Source of the DNA: Methanobacteriota archaeon
GTDB lineage: Archaea; Halobacteriota; Methanomicrobia; Methanomicrobiales; Methanospirillaceae
Length of the DNA stretch: 5,726 nt
Assembly: GCA_009779205.1 (NCBI GenBank)
Contig: WRER01000071.1
Span: forward strand, 1 to 5,726
Direction: 5' to 3'
Below, in pieces: positions 4,692 through 5,726 of this stretch. The notes beneath the pieces are model-generated. The model was not told the DNA's origin and ran no database searches. It saw only the letters and a list, made by a program, of their open reading frames with translations. The position numbers were made by a program, and so were the translations under genes. Position 1 is the stretch's first letter; every line of letters begins with the position of its first letter.

Positions 4692-5726
4692 ATGTTTAAA
4701 GGACTTAAAGAGCGCTTAAAAGCGGTCAAACAAAATTTTGGTTCTCGCGTTGAAGAAGTCCCGGATCAAAGCGATCTGTCTGATAGTTCAATGCCCATAT
4801 CAGTACCTGAACCAACTCCTGATATGGATGTAAAAACTACAGAGCCCGTAGAGAAAAAAAGTTTTTTAAAAGGATTCACTCAGAAAAAAAAGAACGCTAC
4901 ACCTGATGCTACATCAGATGAAATGCATACAGATTCTTCTGAGGAAGAAAGACCCACTGAGGAGAGTGAATCAAAAGAATCACTCAGATCAAAGCCTGAA
5001 AAAAACGCAAAAGTCGGACTTGGTTCTAAGATCAAAACGTTTGTCGTCTCAAGGGAATTTCTCATAGATCAAAAGCAGATTGAAGAGCCTCTTTTTGATC
5101 TTGAGATGGCGTTGCTTGAGAATGACGTTGCCCTGAGTGCGACTGACGCAGTAATATCTCACGTACGTGATGATTTAAGTGGTTCGACTCGCAAAATGGG
5201 CACTTCTGTTGATGACATTATTACTGCTTCTCTGCGGAGTGCCTTATTGCATGTGCTCGGAAAACGATTTGATCTGCCTGCATTTATTGCAGAACGGGAA
5301 AAACCTGTAAAAATTGTTTTTGTTGGAGTGAATGGAACTGGCAAGACTACATCGATAGCAAAACTCGCTTCATATTTGACAAAGCAGGGTTTGAGTGTTG
5401 TAATTGGAGCAGGAGATACATTTCGTGCGGGAGCGATAGAGCAGATCGATGTACATGCAAAGCGATTGGGGCTGAAAGTTATTCAGCACCAGGAAGGCTC
5501 TGATCCAACTGCTGTTTTGTATGATACGATTGAGTACGCAAAAGCTCACCATATTGATGTTGTGCTCGGTGATACCGCAGGACGGTTCCATAATCGGGTA
5601 AATCTGATGAATCAGCTCGATAAGATTCGTCGTGTCATCCAGCCAGATCTGATTGTCTATGTTGATGAAGCAGTTGCAGGTAATGATGCAGTAACCCGTG
5701 CAGAGGAATTTGAGCGTAGTGTAGGA
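4692..5726 (+). CDS. ftsY: FtsY, signal recognition particle receptor GTPase (3' end outside window)
   Basis: 345 codons are open to the window edge; no stop is present, so the gene is partial. FtsY at the membrane receives ribosome-SRP complexes, and both GTPases activate each other. The start MFKGLKERLK is a typical amphipathic FtsY N-terminus. Residues about 20-110 are a low-complexity, acidic and lysine-rich A region with SEEERPTEESESKES. The N helical bundle spans about 115-200 (LFDLEMALLENDVALSATDAV). The G domain follows, with P-loop GVNGTGKTT (212-220), the SRP-GTPase insertion motif DTFRAGAIEQ (242-251), DTAGR (294-298) and GNDA (330-333). The TKxD guanine-specificity motif and the closing residues lie past the edge. 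No clear ribosome binding site is seen in the 29-nt gap after pfdA, so translation may be weak or coupled. There is no other Met that would fit the family. Confidence 0.95.
   Translation, partial: MFKGLKERLKAVKQNFGSRVEEVPDQSDLSDSSMPISVPEPTPDMDVKTTEPVEKKSFLKGFTQKKKNATPDATSDEMHTDSSEEERPTEESESKESLRSKPEKNAKVGLGSKIKTFVVSREFLIDQKQIEEPLFDLEMALLENDVALSATDAVISHVRDDLSGSTRKMGTSVDDIITASLRSALLHVLGKRFDLPAFIAEREKPVKIVFVGVNGTGKTTSIAKLASYLTKQGLSVVIGAGDTFRAGAIEQIDVHAKRLGLKVIQHQEGSDPTAVLYDTIEYAKAHHIDVVLGDTAGRFHNRVNLMNQLDKIRRVIQPDLIVYVDEAVAGNDAVTRAEEFERSVG

Noticed and set aside
1..5726. CRISPR arrays, tRNA genes, insertion sequences or prophage genes
   Set aside because: No regular spaced repeats, cloverleaf-like sequences, transposase motifs or terminal inverted repeats were recognised by eye.

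Overview
The window looks like a methanogen-type euryarchaeon. It encodes archaeal/eukaryotic-type ribosomal proteins with no bacterial counterpart (eS19, eL39, eL31, eL18a/LX), archaeal translation factor aIF6, a PDCD5 homologue, prefoldin alpha and an archaeal FtsY. Promoters are TATA-type, and several genes carry strong GGAG-type ribosome binding sites. The best guess is a Methanomicrobia/Methanomicrobiales-like organism; this is inferred from protein flavour and gene order, not from a database search.

Region 1 (1-1130): a stand-alone AbrB/SpoVT-PhoU fusion regulator. It is preceded by a TATA-like box and, just before the start codon, a perfect 12-bp palindrome that could be an operator. 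No phosphate transporter genes are visible.

Region 2 (1131-1475): a 345-bp gap without an intact gene. Its first part may hold a decayed, frameshifted minus-strand coding remnant. Its end holds the promoter of the downstream operon and a short leader inverted repeat.

Region 3 (1476-5726): nine tightly packed plus-strand genes, probably one transcription unit: rps19e, a PDCD5-family gene, a PP-loop ATPase of unknown function (COG2117 type), rpl39e (50 codons, easily missed), rpl31e, tif6, rpl18a, pfdA and ftsY. The ftsY gene runs off the right edge. Intergenic gaps range from a 4-nt overlap to about 32 nt. The operon links ribosome building (eS19, eL31, eL39, eL18a), 60S/50S anti-association (aIF6), nascent-chain folding (prefoldin) and membrane targeting (FtsY, the SRP receptor).

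Most of this is conserved archaeal core biology and I see no clearly new multi-gene system. The points most worth following up are the uncharacterised PP-loop enzyme inside the ribosomal operon, the operator-like palindrome before the PhoU-type regulator, and the possible minus-strand gene remnant between the two regions.
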